Positions 1-9,201 of a stretch of DNA of 64,000 nucleotides are shown here, piece by piece. The DNA is taken from contig MGUK01000094.1 of NCBI GenBank assembly GCA_001799995.1, positions 30,738 to 94,737 of the forward strand, read 5' to 3'. The DNA comes from Elusimicrobia bacterium GWF2_62_30. Its GTDB lineage: Bacteria > Elusimicrobiota > Elusimicrobia > Elusimicrobiales > UBA9959. The notes under the pieces were generated by a model that was not told the origin of the DNA, made no database searches, and saw only the letters and a program-made list of their open reading frames with translations. The position numbers and the translations under genes are program-made. Position 1 is the first letter of the stretch. Each line of letters starts with the position of its first letter.

Positions 1-2
1 AC

Positions 3-488
3 CACGAGGTGTACCTGGACCCGGAGCTGGGGCTGCGCTTCGTGCACGCCAAGAAGAAGGACACCAACCCGTTCAGCATCCAGGGCACGGTGAACGCCCT
101 GCGCGCCGCGCACACGGTGTACCGCCCGAAGGGCACGTTCATTTTCACCAACCTCGTGGATACCGACAGCGTGTACGGCCATACCCGCGACATTGAAGGG
201 GCGTTGAAGTCCCTGGAGGAGATAGACCGCACGCTGCCGCTGCTCACGGGCGAGCTGGAGAAGGGGGACCTGCTGGCCATCACGGCGGACCACGGGATGC
301 TGCACCGCGAGGACTACGGCTATCACAACAACGAGCCGCTGCCGTTTATCGCTTACCGGCAGGGCTTCGACAAGAAGCTGGGCGGGCTGAAGACCGGGGT
401 CTGCCCCGGGCTTACCGATATCGGCAACGTGGTGGCGCAGCTCTTCGGGCTGGAGAAGCAGTACAAGGCGCTGATCAAAAAGCACTGA
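3..488 (+). CDS. Phosphopentomutase-like protein, C-terminal part (5' end outside window)
   Basis: The frame is open to the left edge, so this is the last 161 codons of a longer gene. The motifs FTNLVDTDSVYGHTRDIEG and ITADHG, followed by a His-containing YHNNEPLPF segment and a final DIGN..AQLFGL, match the metal-binding C-terminal half of DeoB-type phosphopentomutases of the alkaline phosphatase superfamily. That family interconverts ribose-1-phosphate or deoxyribose-1-phosphate and the 5-phosphates in the cytosol. The ADHG motif is followed by ML rather than the usual ND, and DHTRE is replaced by YHNNE, so substrate specificity could differ. It ends just before a strong terminator. The related phosphoglycerate mutase group is the alternative. 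Confidence 0.72.
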   Translation, partial: HEVYLDPELGLRFVHAKKKDTNPFSIQGTVNALRAAHTVYRPKGTFIFTNLVDTDSVYGHTRDIEGALKSLEEIDRTLPLLTGELEKGDLLAITADHGMLHREDYGYHNNEPLPFIAYRQGFDKKLGGLKTGVCPGLTDIGNVVAQLFGLEKQYKALIKKH

Positions 489-507
489 GCGGCGCGCGGT
501 AAAAAGA

Positions 508-541
508 AAAACCCCGGTTTTAACGCCGGGGTTTTCTTTTT
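508..541. terminator. Bidirectional intrinsic terminator
   Basis: AAAACCCCGG (508-517) pairs with CCGGGGTTTT (526-535) around an 8-nt loop, with a T-rich tract after it and an A-rich tract before it. It lies between two convergent genes and can end both. Confidence 0.85.
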
Positions 542-554
542 GCGCGGGCCGCGG

Positions 555-1718
555 CTATTTGTATTCGGGATCGACGAAGGCGCGGTAGGACTGGGGGGTG
601 AGGGCGGACCAGTTGTACTTGTTGGCCGGGTTCCACAGGATCCAGCCTTCCAGCAGGTTCAGCCGGGTGGCGATGAGCTGCGCGCGCACCTGGGGCGGCC
701 CGTAATGCACGCCGAAGAGCGAGAAGTCCTGCAGGTAGGGCTGGAGCTTGGCGTAGTCGGTGCCCAGGCGCTTCATGGCGTCCTTGAGGCCGCGGTTGAT
801 CACCTTGAAGGGGCTGGCGTTGGGATGCTTGATGTTGTATTCGCCGGGGGCGTAATGCGACGGGTACATCATGGGATAGATATAATCGGCGCCGGCGGCC
901 AGGGTCTTCATGTCCTGGCCGATGCCCATGTCGTCCTTGACCGAGGTGGTAAGGCCGAAAACGTCGACGGACATCTTTACGTTGTAGGGGGCCAGGCGCT
1001 TGCGCGCGTAAGCCAGGAACTCCTTAAGGTTGGCCACGGCCGCCCTGGGGGTATGGGGCTTGGCGTAGCGGCAGAGCTTGGTGTTGCCCTCGGAGGGAAA
1101 GCGGATGTAGTCGAACTGGATCTCGTCGAAGCCGAGCTTGGCGGCGCGCTCCGCCACGTCCAGGACGTACTCCCACACCTCGCGGTTGTAGGGGTCCACC
1201 CAGGCGGCGCCGTTGCGGCTGCGCCAGATGCCGCCGTCGGGCGTCTTTACCGCCAGTTCGGGGCGCGCTTTGGCCAGGACCTTGTCGTTGAAGACCACGA
1301 TGCGCGCCATGGTGTAGAGTTTGGCGGCCTTGAAATCGGACAGCATGGCTTCCGGCTCGGGGATGGCGCCTACGTAGGCGCCGACCTTCACGGCTTTCTC
1401 CACGCCGGGGATATACACTTTCCCGTCGGTCTCTTTTACGGCTATCACGACGGTGTTGATAACGGTCCTGGAGATGTTCCGGAGCAGTTCCTGCCTGCTT
1501 TTTTTGGAGCCGGCGCCCCAGCAGGTGAGGTGGATGCCGCGGTTGCGGCGGGCGGCAAGCACCAGCGCGCGGATGGCGGCGGTGGAAATTTCGGGGGCTT
1601 TTACGGCTTCCGTCCCGGCGGAGACGGACACGGCGGGGGTGGCGACGGCTATGGCGGTTTCGGAAGCCATAACAGGGGTGACTGACAGGAGGAGCGCGGA
1701 TATGACTATATTATGCAT
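555..1718 (-). CDS. Secreted DUF4015-family putative glycoside hydrolase
   Basis: 387 aa with an N-terminal signal peptide (about residues 1-18, ending PVMA-SE). Residues about 60-385 match the DUF4015 (PF13200) TIM-barrel family: GFDEIQFDYIRFPSEG at about 197-212 with D203, MSVDVFG around D252, and YPMMYPSHY at 281-289. The family is predicted to hydrolyse glycosidic bonds, but its substrate is not established. It is divergent from the pullulanase at 1787 with 68 bp between starts, so shared control of glycan breakdown is plausible. A long plus-strand open frame over the same bases is a GC-driven shadow. Export to the periplasm or beyond is inferred from the signal peptide. Confidence 0.85.
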   Translation of the reverse strand: MHNIVISALLLSVTPVMASETAIAVATPAVSVSAGTEAVKAPEISTAAIRALVLAARRNRGIHLTCWGAGSKKSRQELLRNISRTVINTVVIAVKETDGKVYIPGVEKAVKVGAYVGAIPEPEAMLSDFKAAKLYTMARIVVFNDKVLAKARPELAVKTPDGGIWRSRNGAAWVDPYNREVWEYVLDVAERAAKLGFDEIQFDYIRFPSEGNTKLCRYAKPHTPRAAVANLKEFLAYARKRLAPYNVKMSVDVFGLTTSVKDDMGIGQDMKTLAAGADYIYPMMYPSHYAPGEYNIKHPNASPFKVINRGLKDAMKRLGTDYAKLQPYLQDFSLFGVHYGPPQVRAQLIATRLNLLEGWILWNPANKYNWSALTPQSYRAFVDPEYK

Positions 1719-1786
1719 GTGTTAATATTTTACAATTTATAGATAACAGCACGGAATGGGGCAGCCAGGCGGCATGGGGCAACTAT

Positions 1787-4276
1787 ATGAAGACTATAAA
1801 ACTTGTTCTCTTGGGAGTTATCTTTATGACAGGGACTCTTAACGCGGCGCAGACCGTTACCATACATTACAGCCGCCTGGGCGGCTACGACGGCTGGAAG
1901 CTGTGGGTCTGGAACGACTCGGACAAGAAGCCGGGCTTCGACCTGGCGGCGACCGGGAAGGACGCTTTTGGCGCCATTTACACGCTGGACCTGCAGGAGG
2001 CCAGGCTTTCCGGCAAGCGGACCGGGCTGCTGCCGCGCCGCGGCGAGTGGGCGGAGAAAGATTCCCCGGACAGGTTTTTGGAAGCGGCCGGCCCCGGCGA
2101 GATCTACCTGCTGGAGGGCGACGGCGCGGTCTATACGGCCCCGCCGGAAGTTTCCACGCGCATAACGGGGGCGTGGCTGGACGGGGCGGGAACGGTGCGC
2201 GCGGGCTTCAACAGGCCCGTGGACGCGGCTTTCCTGGCGGGCCAGGATTTTTACCTGGCATCCGGCGAGAAGATAACGCAGGCGACGCTGGGGCGCACCG
2301 CCAAGGACGCGCCTTACTCGCGCACCGGGCTGCTCTCGTTCAATATCCCCGACGGACGGTTGAACAGCGCCGAAGTCAACGCCGGGAAATGGGAGCTGCG
2401 CTCGAAAGACCTGCAGCCGACCGTGCTGCAGCTGGGCGACGCGCTGTACTCTAAAGAATTCCGGACGGCGCTGCCGCTGGGCGCGGTGACCGAGGCGGGC
2501 GCCACGGTGGTCCGCGTCTTCGCCCCAAAGGCCACCGCCGCCGAGGCGCTGATCTTCGACGCGCCCGATGCGAAACCGCAGGCCTACGCGATGACCGGCA
2601 AGGGCGCCGGCGTCTGGGAAAAGAATTTTGGCCAGTCCCTGGAAGGTAAATATTACCGCCTGCGCGTGCGGCAGGGCGGCACGGATTACGAGGGCAACGA
2701 CCCTTACGCGGCCTGCGTGACCGGCGACAGCGGCCCGGCGCTGATCACGCGCAACGAGACCCCCGTCGAGCCGGGCCCGGCCTTCGACCTGTCGGAGACG
2801 GTGCTTTACGAAGTGCACCTGCGCGACCTGACCATGGACGAGTTCTCCGGCGTGAAATACAAAGGCAAGTATCTCGGCGCGGCACAGGCCGGCACTACGC
2901 ACCCCAAGTACCCCGGGCTAAAGACCGGGCTGGACCATATCGCGGAGCTGGGCGTGAACGCGGTGCATATCCTGCCTTTCCAGGACTTCGAGAACGGCGA
3001 CAGCACCACGGCGTACAACTGGGGCTATATGCCCGTCAACTTCAATTCGCCGGAGGGCTCGTACGCGACCAGCCCGGCGGACGGCTCGCGCGTGGCCGAG
3101 GTGAAAGAGATGGTGGACGCCTTCCACCGCAAGGGCCTCAAGGTGATAATGGACGTGGTGTACAACCACACGGCTGAGACGCGCAGCGGGGTGTATAACT
3201 TCAACGCGATGGCGATGGACTACTACTACCGCGTGAACCCCGACGGCACCTACTCCAACGGCTCCGGCTGCGGCAACGAGTTCAACACCGAGGCGCCCAT
3301 GGCGCGCCGCTTTATGATAGACAGCCTGCTGTACTGGGTGCGGGAATACAAGGTGGACGGGTTCCGCTTCGACCTGATGGGGCTGATAGACCTGGGCGCC
3401 GTGGACGCGCTGGTCAAGGCGTTGAGGGCCGAAAAGCCCGATATCATCATTTACGGCGAGCCCTGGACCGCCGGCACCACGCCCACGCGGGGCGTCAGCA
3501 AGGGGGCGCAGCGCTCGAAGGGGTACTCGGTGTTCAACGACGGGCTGCGCGACGCGCTGAAGGGCAGCGTGTTCCATATAGAGGACCTGGGCTACGTGCA
3601 GGCGGCAAAGAACCGCGAGGCGGTGATGCGCGGCATACGCGGCGCGGTGGACGAGTTCACGGACGGGCCGCTGGAGACGCTGAACTACGTGTCGTGCCAC
3701 GACAACAACACCCTCTGGGACAGGATCGACCTGTCGGTGAAGGACGAAAGCTACACCAACAAGGTGAAGATGGACAAGCTGGCCAACGCCGTGGTGTTCA
3801 CCGCGCAGGGGATCCCTTTCCTGCACGCCGGCGAGGAGTTCCTGCGCACGAAGGGGGGCGAGGAGAATTCCTACAACCTGCCCGACTCGGTGAACAGGCT
3901 GGACTGGACGCGCAAGAAGGACAACTTCGAAGTCTTCGAGTTTTACCGGGACCTGATAGCCCTGCGCAAGGCGCACCCGGCTTTCCGCATGAAGACGGCG
4001 GCGGCGGTGCGGGAGAACCTGAAGTTCTACGACGAGCTGGGCGTTAAGATAGAGCCGCCGGCGATAGGTTACGTGCTTTACGGCGACAAGGCGGGGGACA
4101 GCTGGAGCCGGATAGCGGTGCTGATAAACCCGCTTAAAAAGTCCGCCAAGCTGGCGCTGCCCGAGGGCAAGTGGCAGGTGGTGTTCGACGGCAAGGGCCT
4201 GCGCCGGGAACCGGGCCGCAGAACCTCCGGCACCGTCTCCGTCCCCGGCCTGACCCTGCTGGTGCTTACGAAGTAA
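1787..4276 (+). CDS. Secreted type I pullulanase (GH13)
   Basis: 829 aa. A signal peptide (1-20) is followed by a CBM41/PUD-like starch-binding domain (about 21-120, GGYDGWKLWVWN), a spacer, a CBM48-like domain (about 230-320) and a GH13 catalytic barrel (about 335-820). Catalytic landmarks: YNWGYMP (410-416, the pullulanase signature), DVVYNHT (456-462), nucleophile D529 in GFRFDLMG, acid/base E558 in GEPW and transition-state Asp D639 in VSCHDN. Type I pullulanases hydrolyse alpha-1,6 branches in pullulan, glycogen or starch. The preserved residues argue for an active enzyme. It is divergent from a second secreted glycosidase-like gene, which suggests external alpha-glucan use. Length is normal for the family. 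Confidence 0.93.
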   Translation: MKTIKLVLLGVIFMTGTLNAAQTVTIHYSRLGGYDGWKLWVWNDSDKKPGFDLAATGKDAFGAIYTLDLQEARLSGKRTGLLPRRGEWAEKDSPDRFLEAAGPGEIYLLEGDGAVYTAPPEVSTRITGAWLDGAGTVRAGFNRPVDAAFLAGQDFYLASGEKITQATLGRTAKDAPYSRTGLLSFNIPDGRLNSAEVNAGKWELRSKDLQPTVLQLGDALYSKEFRTALPLGAVTEAGATVVRVFAPKATAAEALIFDAPDAKPQAYAMTGKGAGVWEKNFGQSLEGKYYRLRVRQGGTDYEGNDPYAACVTGDSGPALITRNETPVEPGPAFDLSETVLYEVHLRDLTMDEFSGVKYKGKYLGAAQAGTTHPKYPGLKTGLDHIAELGVNAVHILPFQDFENGDSTTAYNWGYMPVNFNSPEGSYATSPADGSRVAEVKEMVDAFHRKGLKVIMDVVYNHTAETRSGVYNFNAMAMDYYYRVNPDGTYSNGSGCGNEFNTEAPMARRFMIDSLLYWVREYKVDGFRFDLMGLIDLGAVDALVKALRAEKPDIIIYGEPWTAGTTPTRGVSKGAQRSKGYSVFNDGLRDALKGSVFHIEDLGYVQAAKNREAVMRGIRGAVDEFTDGPLETLNYVSCHDNNTLWDRIDLSVKDESYTNKVKMDKLANAVVFTAQGIPFLHAGEEFLRTKGGEENSYNLPDSVNRLDWTRKKDNFEVFEFYRDLIALRKAHPAFRMKTAAAVRENLKFYDELGVKIEPPAIGYVLYGDKAGDSWSRIAVLINPLKKSAKLALPEGKWQVVFDGKGLRREPGRRTSGTVSVPGLTLLVLTK

Positions 4277-4282
4277 GTGCCG

Positions 4283-4457
4283 GAGACTCCACCGTGGGTG
4301 GCTGACGCGGGGACCGGAACGCAAACCGCGCTCGGCACACCGTGCCTCGCTCATCCTCCGGACAAGAAAGTGTCGCTTCGCTCCACGCGGCGCTATGCAA
4401 GCCTCGGCCTACGGAAGGGTTTGCTAACCCGGTCCCCGTGTCAGCCACCTGAGTCTC
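4283..4457 (+). repeat. MITE-like repeat, copy A (terminal inverted repeats)
   Basis: About 175 bp with near-perfect ends: left GGCTGACGCGGGGACCGG (4300-4317) and right CCGGTCCCCGTGTCAGCC (4429-4446) match 17 of 18 when one is inverted. The match extends outward through GGTGGCTGAC/GTCAGCCACC, with GAGACTC (4283-4289) mirrored by GAGTCTC (4451-4457). The interior has no convincing gene. It starts 7 bp after the pullulanase stop codon. A diverged copy lies in the opposite orientation at 4545-4680. Confidence 0.7.
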
Positions 4458-4478
4458 TCTTAAGGCAAAATAGCGAAA

Positions 4479-4508
4479 GCCCCAGCGTTAAGCGCTGGGG
4501 CTTTTTTT
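4479..4508 (+). terminator. Intrinsic terminator downstream of the pullulanase
   Basis: GCCCCAGCG (4479-4487) pairs with CGCTGGGGC (4493-4501) around a 5-nt loop, followed by seven T. It lies between the two inverted repeat copies, about 200 bp after the stop codon. Confidence 0.8.
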
Positions 4509-4544
4509 ATTGATTCCGGGATTCCTTCCAGACTTATACGGCCA

Positions 4545-4680
4545 GCGGGCGGCGCGGGGACCGGAAAAGCAAAACCTTCCGACGACCGAGCCTTGCGTAA
4601 GCGGCGAGGGAGGAGGATGAGCGACGGGCACGGTGTGCCCTAGCGCGTTTTGCGTTCCGGTCCCCGTGGCGCCCGCCCGC
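4545..4680 (-). repeat. MITE-like repeat, copy B (inverted relative to copy A)
   Basis: About 136 bp bounded by CGGGGACCGG (4555-4564) and CCGGTCCCCG (4657-4666), with GCGGGC-type extensions on both sides. Read on the minus strand it aligns to copy A through CCGGAACGCAAA, CGCGCT, GGCACACCGTGCC, TCGCTCATCCTCC and the distal GGAAGG-TTTGCT block, with indels in the centre. The outer arms differ from those of copy A. Together the copies occupy most of the gene-free stretch 4277-4690; otherwise only the terminator at 4479 is seen there. Confidence 0.65.
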
Positions 4681-4690
4681 TCCGAGCTCC

Positions 4691-5329
4691 TCAATATCCC
4701 AATTCTTCGTTTACGAGCACCACTTCTACGTCGGTGGAATGGGGCTTTTTGTAGAGCACGACCAGCGCGTTGCAGATGCGGTTGGGCGAAGAACAGTCCA
4801 TGCACTTGCCGGTCTTCACGCAGGGGTTGTCCTTGTTGAGGCGGATGTTGTTGGCCAGCGCCGAAACGTTCTTCATGCGCCAGAGGGCCTGGTCCATGTC
4901 GCCCACCAGCTTGTTGACGCCCGCCACCAGGAAGACCTTGCCAGGGCCGTAAATGCAGGCCGCCACGCGGTTGCCGTTGCCGTCGAGCAGCACCAGCTCG
5001 CCCTTCATGGTAATAGCCTGCGGCGAGGCGAAGTAGAAATCCGCCGCCTGGGCCTTCAGCCAGGTCTTGATCTTGGTGTCGCGGTCCATGCCCGGGGTGT
5101 GGGTGATCACTTCGCCGCCGGCGGCTTTTATCCCGTCGGCCAGTTTCAGTTCGGCCAGGGTCATGCTGCCGCCGAAGCCCGCTTTTTTACCGGGTCCCAC
5201 CAGTTTCTGCAGGTAAGCCGCCGCGGCGGCGGAGCTGGCGTGAACGGAACACGAAAAGTTGTTCTTTTTCAGTTCCGCGGCGGCCGCTTCCAGTCTCTTC
5301 TGTCCTGTCTGCTTAAGGTTCTCATCCAT
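4691..5329 (-). CDS. LUD-domain (DUF162) protein, lactate-utilization family
   Basis: 212 aa, cytosolic, no signal peptide. The sequence matches the single-domain LUD family (PF02589), related to LutC/YkgG: GPGKKAGFGGSMTLAEL near residues 45-61, the central GELVLLDGNGNRVAACIYGP segment and the C-terminal KCMDCSSPNRICNALVV Cys cluster. LUD proteins are linked to lactate and other hydroxyacid oxidation as partners of iron-sulfur subunits, but stand-alone members like this have no settled reaction. No LutA/LutB partner is adjacent. The start at 5329 is ATGGATGAG; a second in-frame-looking ATG four bases on is out of frame. Confidence 0.85.
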   Translation of the reverse strand: MDENLKQTGQKRLEAAAAELKKNNFSCSVHASSAAAAAYLQKLVGPGKKAGFGGSMTLAELKLADGIKAAGGEVITHTPGMDRDTKIKTWLKAQAADFYFASPQAITMKGELVLLDGNGNRVAACIYGPGKVFLVAGVNKLVGDMDQALWRMKNVSALANNIRLNKDNPCVKTGKCMDCSSPNRICNALVVLYKKPHSTDVEVVLVNEELGY

Positions 5330-5444
5330 ATCCTGATTCTACAATATCCGGCGGCCTGTAATTGGAGTAAATGTATCCAATGTAACAGCGCGGGCCCGTC
5401 CGAGGTGAAACCCCGCTTTATAAGCGCGCTGTATCAAAGATAAC

Positions 5445-5474
5445 TTGGCGAATAAGCCGGAAATCTCTTATACT
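5445..5474 (+). promoter_or_regulatory. Candidate sigma70-type promoter for the 5490 gene
   Basis: TTGGCG (5445-5450) and TATACT (5469-5474) are separated by 18 bp and lie 15 bp upstream of the chosen ATG at 5490. This placement argues that the TTG at 5445 is promoter sequence rather than a start codon. The 5' leader would be very short. Confidence 0.35.
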
Positions 5475-5489
5475 TATAAAGTAATATCA

Positions 5490-8400
5490 ATGCTAAAAGC
5501 CATAATTGCGGTCTGGGTATCTTTTTCCTGTCTTGAGGGGGTATGGGCGGCTCCTCCCCAGGTAGTTAATTTTACCGCTATAACGAGCGTTACCGCGTCG
5601 ATAGAATGGGGTATTTCGGGTTCGGCCGTGCCTGATATGCGCATTTCCACCAGCTCTGATTTTTCCACCTATCTCGGCGGCCTTGGCAGCCTGGGCCAGG
5701 GCGCCACCACGTATTACGGGCTGCTGTCCAACGTTACCTATTATTTCGAGGTGAAACATTCCACCGATTCCGTGTACTCCGCGGCCGTTTCCTCCGCCAC
5801 GGACCCCGCCGTACCCGAAGACGGGGGCCTGGGAGTGACGGGGGAGGATGCCTTTTACCTGAGCTGGACGGAGCAGACCAACTTCCCCGGCACGCGCTAC
5901 CTGGCCGAGGCGGGCGCGGACGAAGGTTTCATCGCCATTATCTCTTCTGAAACTGACGGCACCGGGGCGGAGATCGGCGGCTTGAATCCCGACACCACCT
6001 ATTATGCCAGGGTGACGGCCCTTGGCGTGGCCGGCAAGAACAGCGACCCGCGGTATATCGGCAACGCCGTGACGCTGGCTTATCCGCCTTCTTCGGCGGT
6101 TTATGCGCTGGTCTCGTCCACGGGGCTTTCGGTATTCTGGAGCCGCAACGGCAACCCGGACTGGACGAAATTCTACCTGGAAGCCTCCAGCGATACTTTT
6201 GCCACGGTCAGCTTTTCTTCTATGGTCTACGCGGACTATTACGAGGCCGCCGGCCTCCTGCCGAATACCGGCTACCAGTTCAAGGCCAGGGCCGTGAACG
6301 GGAACTCGGTCAATTCGGTTTATTACAACTTCCCGTCCACCGTCACCGCGGCCGCGCTGCCGGCGGGGCCCGTTACCCTCACTCCCGGCGACAATTCCGT
6401 GAACGTGCTGTGGGACGGGAACAATAACCCGCTGGATACGGAATATTTAATACGCGCCAGCACCGCGGCTGATTTCTCCGGTAATATTTCCAACGCCGGG
6501 TGGGCGGCGCTGCCTGTGCGCGACTTCACGGGGCTTAACGCCGGCCTGACCTATTTCTTCCAGGCGAAGGCGCGCAACCGCGAGGGGCGGGAAACCGCCT
6601 ATTACGCCCTGGGCAGCGCCCTGGTTAATTCCGGCACGGATATAATGCCGCCAGTTGTGGACGACGCGCAGGACGGCGACGATACCTGGCGCGGCTCCCC
6701 GAACGGCCTGTACCGGGTGCATTTCAGCGACCTGGGCTCGCGGCTGGCCCGCTTCCAGGTAAGCGTGGATACCGGCATCGGCTTTACCCCTACCGTCATC
6801 TCCACCTGGACCAACGTGATGACGAACATGAACCTGGAAGAGTACAACACCGACTGGGAGCTGCCGACCGCGGTGTTCGAGGCTATCCCCCAGGGCGTTA
6901 CCAGCTATGTTTCGGTGAGGGTTTACGACAGCTCGGGCAACGTTACCGTGGCGCCGGATGTTTTCTACGTGCTGCGCGATACCACTACGCCCGACATAAC
7001 CGGCAGCGTGACGTCGCCTGCGGCCTGGCTGGGGGCCGATCCGGGGACTTTCTCCGGGCTGACTTTCTCCGACGGGCTTTCCAGCCTGGCGCAGGTGCTC
7101 TACAGCGCCAGCAACCAGGCTGGCATGGGCAATGCCAACGTGCTGGGCTGGACCCCCATAGCCACGTTCGCTTCTTCGCCGACCTATTCAGAAGCCTGGG
7201 GCGTGAATTTTGCGGCGCTGGAAGACGGGGCCAGCAATTATATAAGCGTGCGCGCCGTGGACCGGGCCGGCAATCCCTACACGCGCAAGGACGTGCTGCG
7301 GCTGCTGAAGAACACCGTGGGGCCGAACGTGACGATAACCAGCCCCGCGGGGCTGTATGTCTCCACCATCACCGCCCTGGAAGGTACGGCCCTGCCGATG
7401 AACGACCAGTCCCCGCCGGCTTACGCGGAGATCTCGCTGCAGGACCTTACCGACCCGGCGTCCAACTATTACAACGGCGTCTCTTTCGGCTCCGCCTCGG
7501 AAGCCTGGCTGCGCGCGCAGGGCCAGACCTCCTGGAGCTTCGACGTGTCCACCATCGCTTTTGCACCCGCCTCGCAATACCGGGTGAGCGCCCGCGCCTG
7601 GGACGGCAGCGGCCGGGTCACCCGTACGCCTTTCCCCGGGGTCAGCTTCCGCTTCTCGCAGTCCGTGCCGACCATCGCCATGTCCACGCCCGTGGCGGGC
7701 TCTACCGTTTCGGCTTTTGCGGAGATCTCCGGCACCGCGGCGGACGGCGGGGGCGCGGGCCTTTCGGAGATAGAGGTGTTCATTAAACGTATTTCGGATT
7801 CGAAATGGTGGAACCCCGTGACGGGCGCGTGGGGGGAAACGCTGGTGGCCAGCGCCACGGCGGCTTCCGTGTCGTGGACCTTCGCGCCCGGGGCCCTGAT
7901 GCGCGGCGCGCTGGCGCACGGGCAGGATTATTTCGTGACGGCGCGCGTCCGGGACGCCGCGGCGCCGGCCAACTATTCCGCTTTCGCCGTGCCGGGCGCC
8001 ACGTTCACCTGCGTGGACACCTATGCCCCGCAGGCGGTTACGCAGTTCACGGCTTCGACGGGCACGCTGCCGGGCCGCATAAATATTTCCTGGACTTTCG
8101 CGGGTGACGACGGGCTGGGCCTGCCCATACCGTTCGGGGATTTTGTGGCGCAGTATTCCACTAACCCCGCGGCGGTGTTCAGCACGGGCGCGGCGCAGGT
8201 GCTTATCTCCACCGGGCTGGTGACGGCGGGCAGCGCGCAGTATTACACCGTGACGGGCCTGAACCCCGGCGTCACCTATTACCTGACCCTCTGGACCAAG
8301 GACGACGCCGGGCTCTGGTCGGGGCCCTCGCCGCTGCGCTATACCATAGCGGGGGAAAGCCTTAACGACCAGATCTCCGGCACGGTGAAGACCCCGTCGG

Positions 8401-9188
8401 GCGCCGGAGTTACCGCCGTGCTGGTGGAGGCGTTCGACGGCGACGGCCTGCTTACTTCCGAAGCTTATACGCAAGACGACGGGCAGGGGTCGTTCACGCT
8501 GCTGTACCTGCTGGACGGTTTTTACCGCGTGCAGGCCACCAGCGTGGAAGGCGGGTTCTCCAGTTCCATAGCCAAGGACCTGATCCCCATGGGCTACGCG
8601 GACACGGATTTCGTTCTTTCCACCGATTACGCACTGGCCTCGGTTTCGGGCACCATCCCGGCGGCGACGGTGGCCGGGTTAAGGCCGGCCTCGGTCACGG
8701 GCGGGGAAGTGCAGCTCTGGCGCGGCGGCAGGAAGCTGGCCGCGGCGCGCGCGGACGCCGCGGGCCGGTTCTCCATCGGCAACCTCATCCCCGGCGGTTA
8801 TACGCTGAAAGTGAAGGACGGGGCGGGGACCTGGCGCAGCTTCGAGATAAGCCTGGCGGAAGGCCAGGCGCTGGAAGTGACCCCGCTGGGCACGCTGCTG
8901 CGCAAGGACGCGGTCTACGTTTATCCGAACCCGGCGGGCAGCTACGCCGTCTTCCATGTGGAGACCGGCATCTACCCGGCGCGCGCTGAGCTCTCCGTGT
9001 TCTCCGTAGACGGCACCCTGGTAAGGCATGCCGACGAAGCCGTGCCGCTCTCCAAGGTTTACGAGTACCGGTGGGAGTTCTCCGGCAGCCGGCCTGCCAG
9101 CGGGGTGTACTTCTACTCGGTGCGGGTAAAGAACGGGCTTACCGGCGAGGTGGAGACCACCACTAAAAAATTTGCGGTGATACGGTAA
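5490..9188 (+). CDS. Large secreted Fn3-repeat surface protein with FlgD/T9SS-like C-terminal domain
   Basis: 1232 aa from the ATG at 5490, which gives a clean signal peptide (MLKAIIAVWVSFSCLEGVWA); the open frame extends upstream to a TTG that overlaps a promoter-like sequence. Residues about 20-380 hold several Fn3-type repeats (recurring TSYYxxV/TTYYARV strands). The middle has Big/Ig-like repeats with DTTTPDITG and AxLEDGASNYISVRAVDRAGN motifs. About 960-1130 has carboxypeptidase-regulatory-like beta domains. The last 90 residues (VYVYPNPAG..GVYFYSVRVKNG..KKFAVIR) resemble FlgD_ig/T9SS type A sorting domains. It is likely displayed or secreted. It is paralogous to the protein at 23680 but lacks kelch repeats. 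Role unknown; adhesion or polymer binding is plausible. Confidence 0.82.
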   Translation: MLKAIIAVWVSFSCLEGVWAAPPQVVNFTAITSVTASIEWGISGSAVPDMRISTSSDFSTYLGGLGSLGQGATTYYGLLSNVTYYFEVKHSTDSVYSAAVSSATDPAVPEDGGLGVTGEDAFYLSWTEQTNFPGTRYLAEAGADEGFIAIISSETDGTGAEIGGLNPDTTYYARVTALGVAGKNSDPRYIGNAVTLAYPPSSAVYALVSSTGLSVFWSRNGNPDWTKFYLEASSDTFATVSFSSMVYADYYEAAGLLPNTGYQFKARAVNGNSVNSVYYNFPSTVTAAALPAGPVTLTPGDNSVNVLWDGNNNPLDTEYLIRASTAADFSGNISNAGWAALPVRDFTGLNAGLTYFFQAKARNREGRETAYYALGSALVNSGTDIMPPVVDDAQDGDDTWRGSPNGLYRVHFSDLGSRLARFQVSVDTGIGFTPTVISTWTNVMTNMNLEEYNTDWELPTAVFEAIPQGVTSYVSVRVYDSSGNVTVAPDVFYVLRDTTTPDITGSVTSPAAWLGADPGTFSGLTFSDGLSSLAQVLYSASNQAGMGNANVLGWTPIATFASSPTYSEAWGVNFAALEDGASNYISVRAVDRAGNPYTRKDVLRLLKNTVGPNVTITSPAGLYVSTITALEGTALPMNDQSPPAYAEISLQDLTDPASNYYNGVSFGSASEAWLRAQGQTSWSFDVSTIAFAPASQYRVSARAWDGSGRVTRTPFPGVSFRFSQSVPTIAMSTPVAGSTVSAFAEISGTAADGGGAGLSEIEVFIKRISDSKWWNPVTGAWGETLVASATAASVSWTFAPGALMRGALAHGQDYFVTARVRDAAAPANYSAFAVPGATFTCVDTYAPQAVTQFTASTGTLPGRINISWTFAGDDGLGLPIPFGDFVAQYSTNPAAVFSTGAAQVLISTGLVTAGSAQYYTVTGLNPGVTYYLTLWTKDDAGLWSGPSPLRYTIAGESLNDQISGTVKTPSGAGVTAVLVEAFDGDGLLTSEAYTQDDGQGSFTLLYLLDGFYRVQATSVEGGFSSSIAKDLIPMGYADTDFVLSTDYALASVSGTIPAATVAGLRPASVTGGEVQLWRGGRKLAAARADAAGRFSIGNLIPGGYTLKVKDGAGTWRSFEISLAEGQALEVTPLGTLLRKDAVYVYPNPAGSYAVFHVETGIYPARAELSVFSVDGTLVRHADEAVPLSKVYEYRWEFSGSRPASGVYFYSVRVKNGLTGEVETTTKKFAVIR

Positions 9189-9201
9189 GGGAGCCAAACA
9201 G

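Noticed and set aside
540..1685. Long plus-strand open frame over the DUF4015 gene
   Set aside because: Gly/Val-rich translation with no family resemblance; the minus-strand frame has a signal peptide and recognisable family motifs. A GC-driven shadow.
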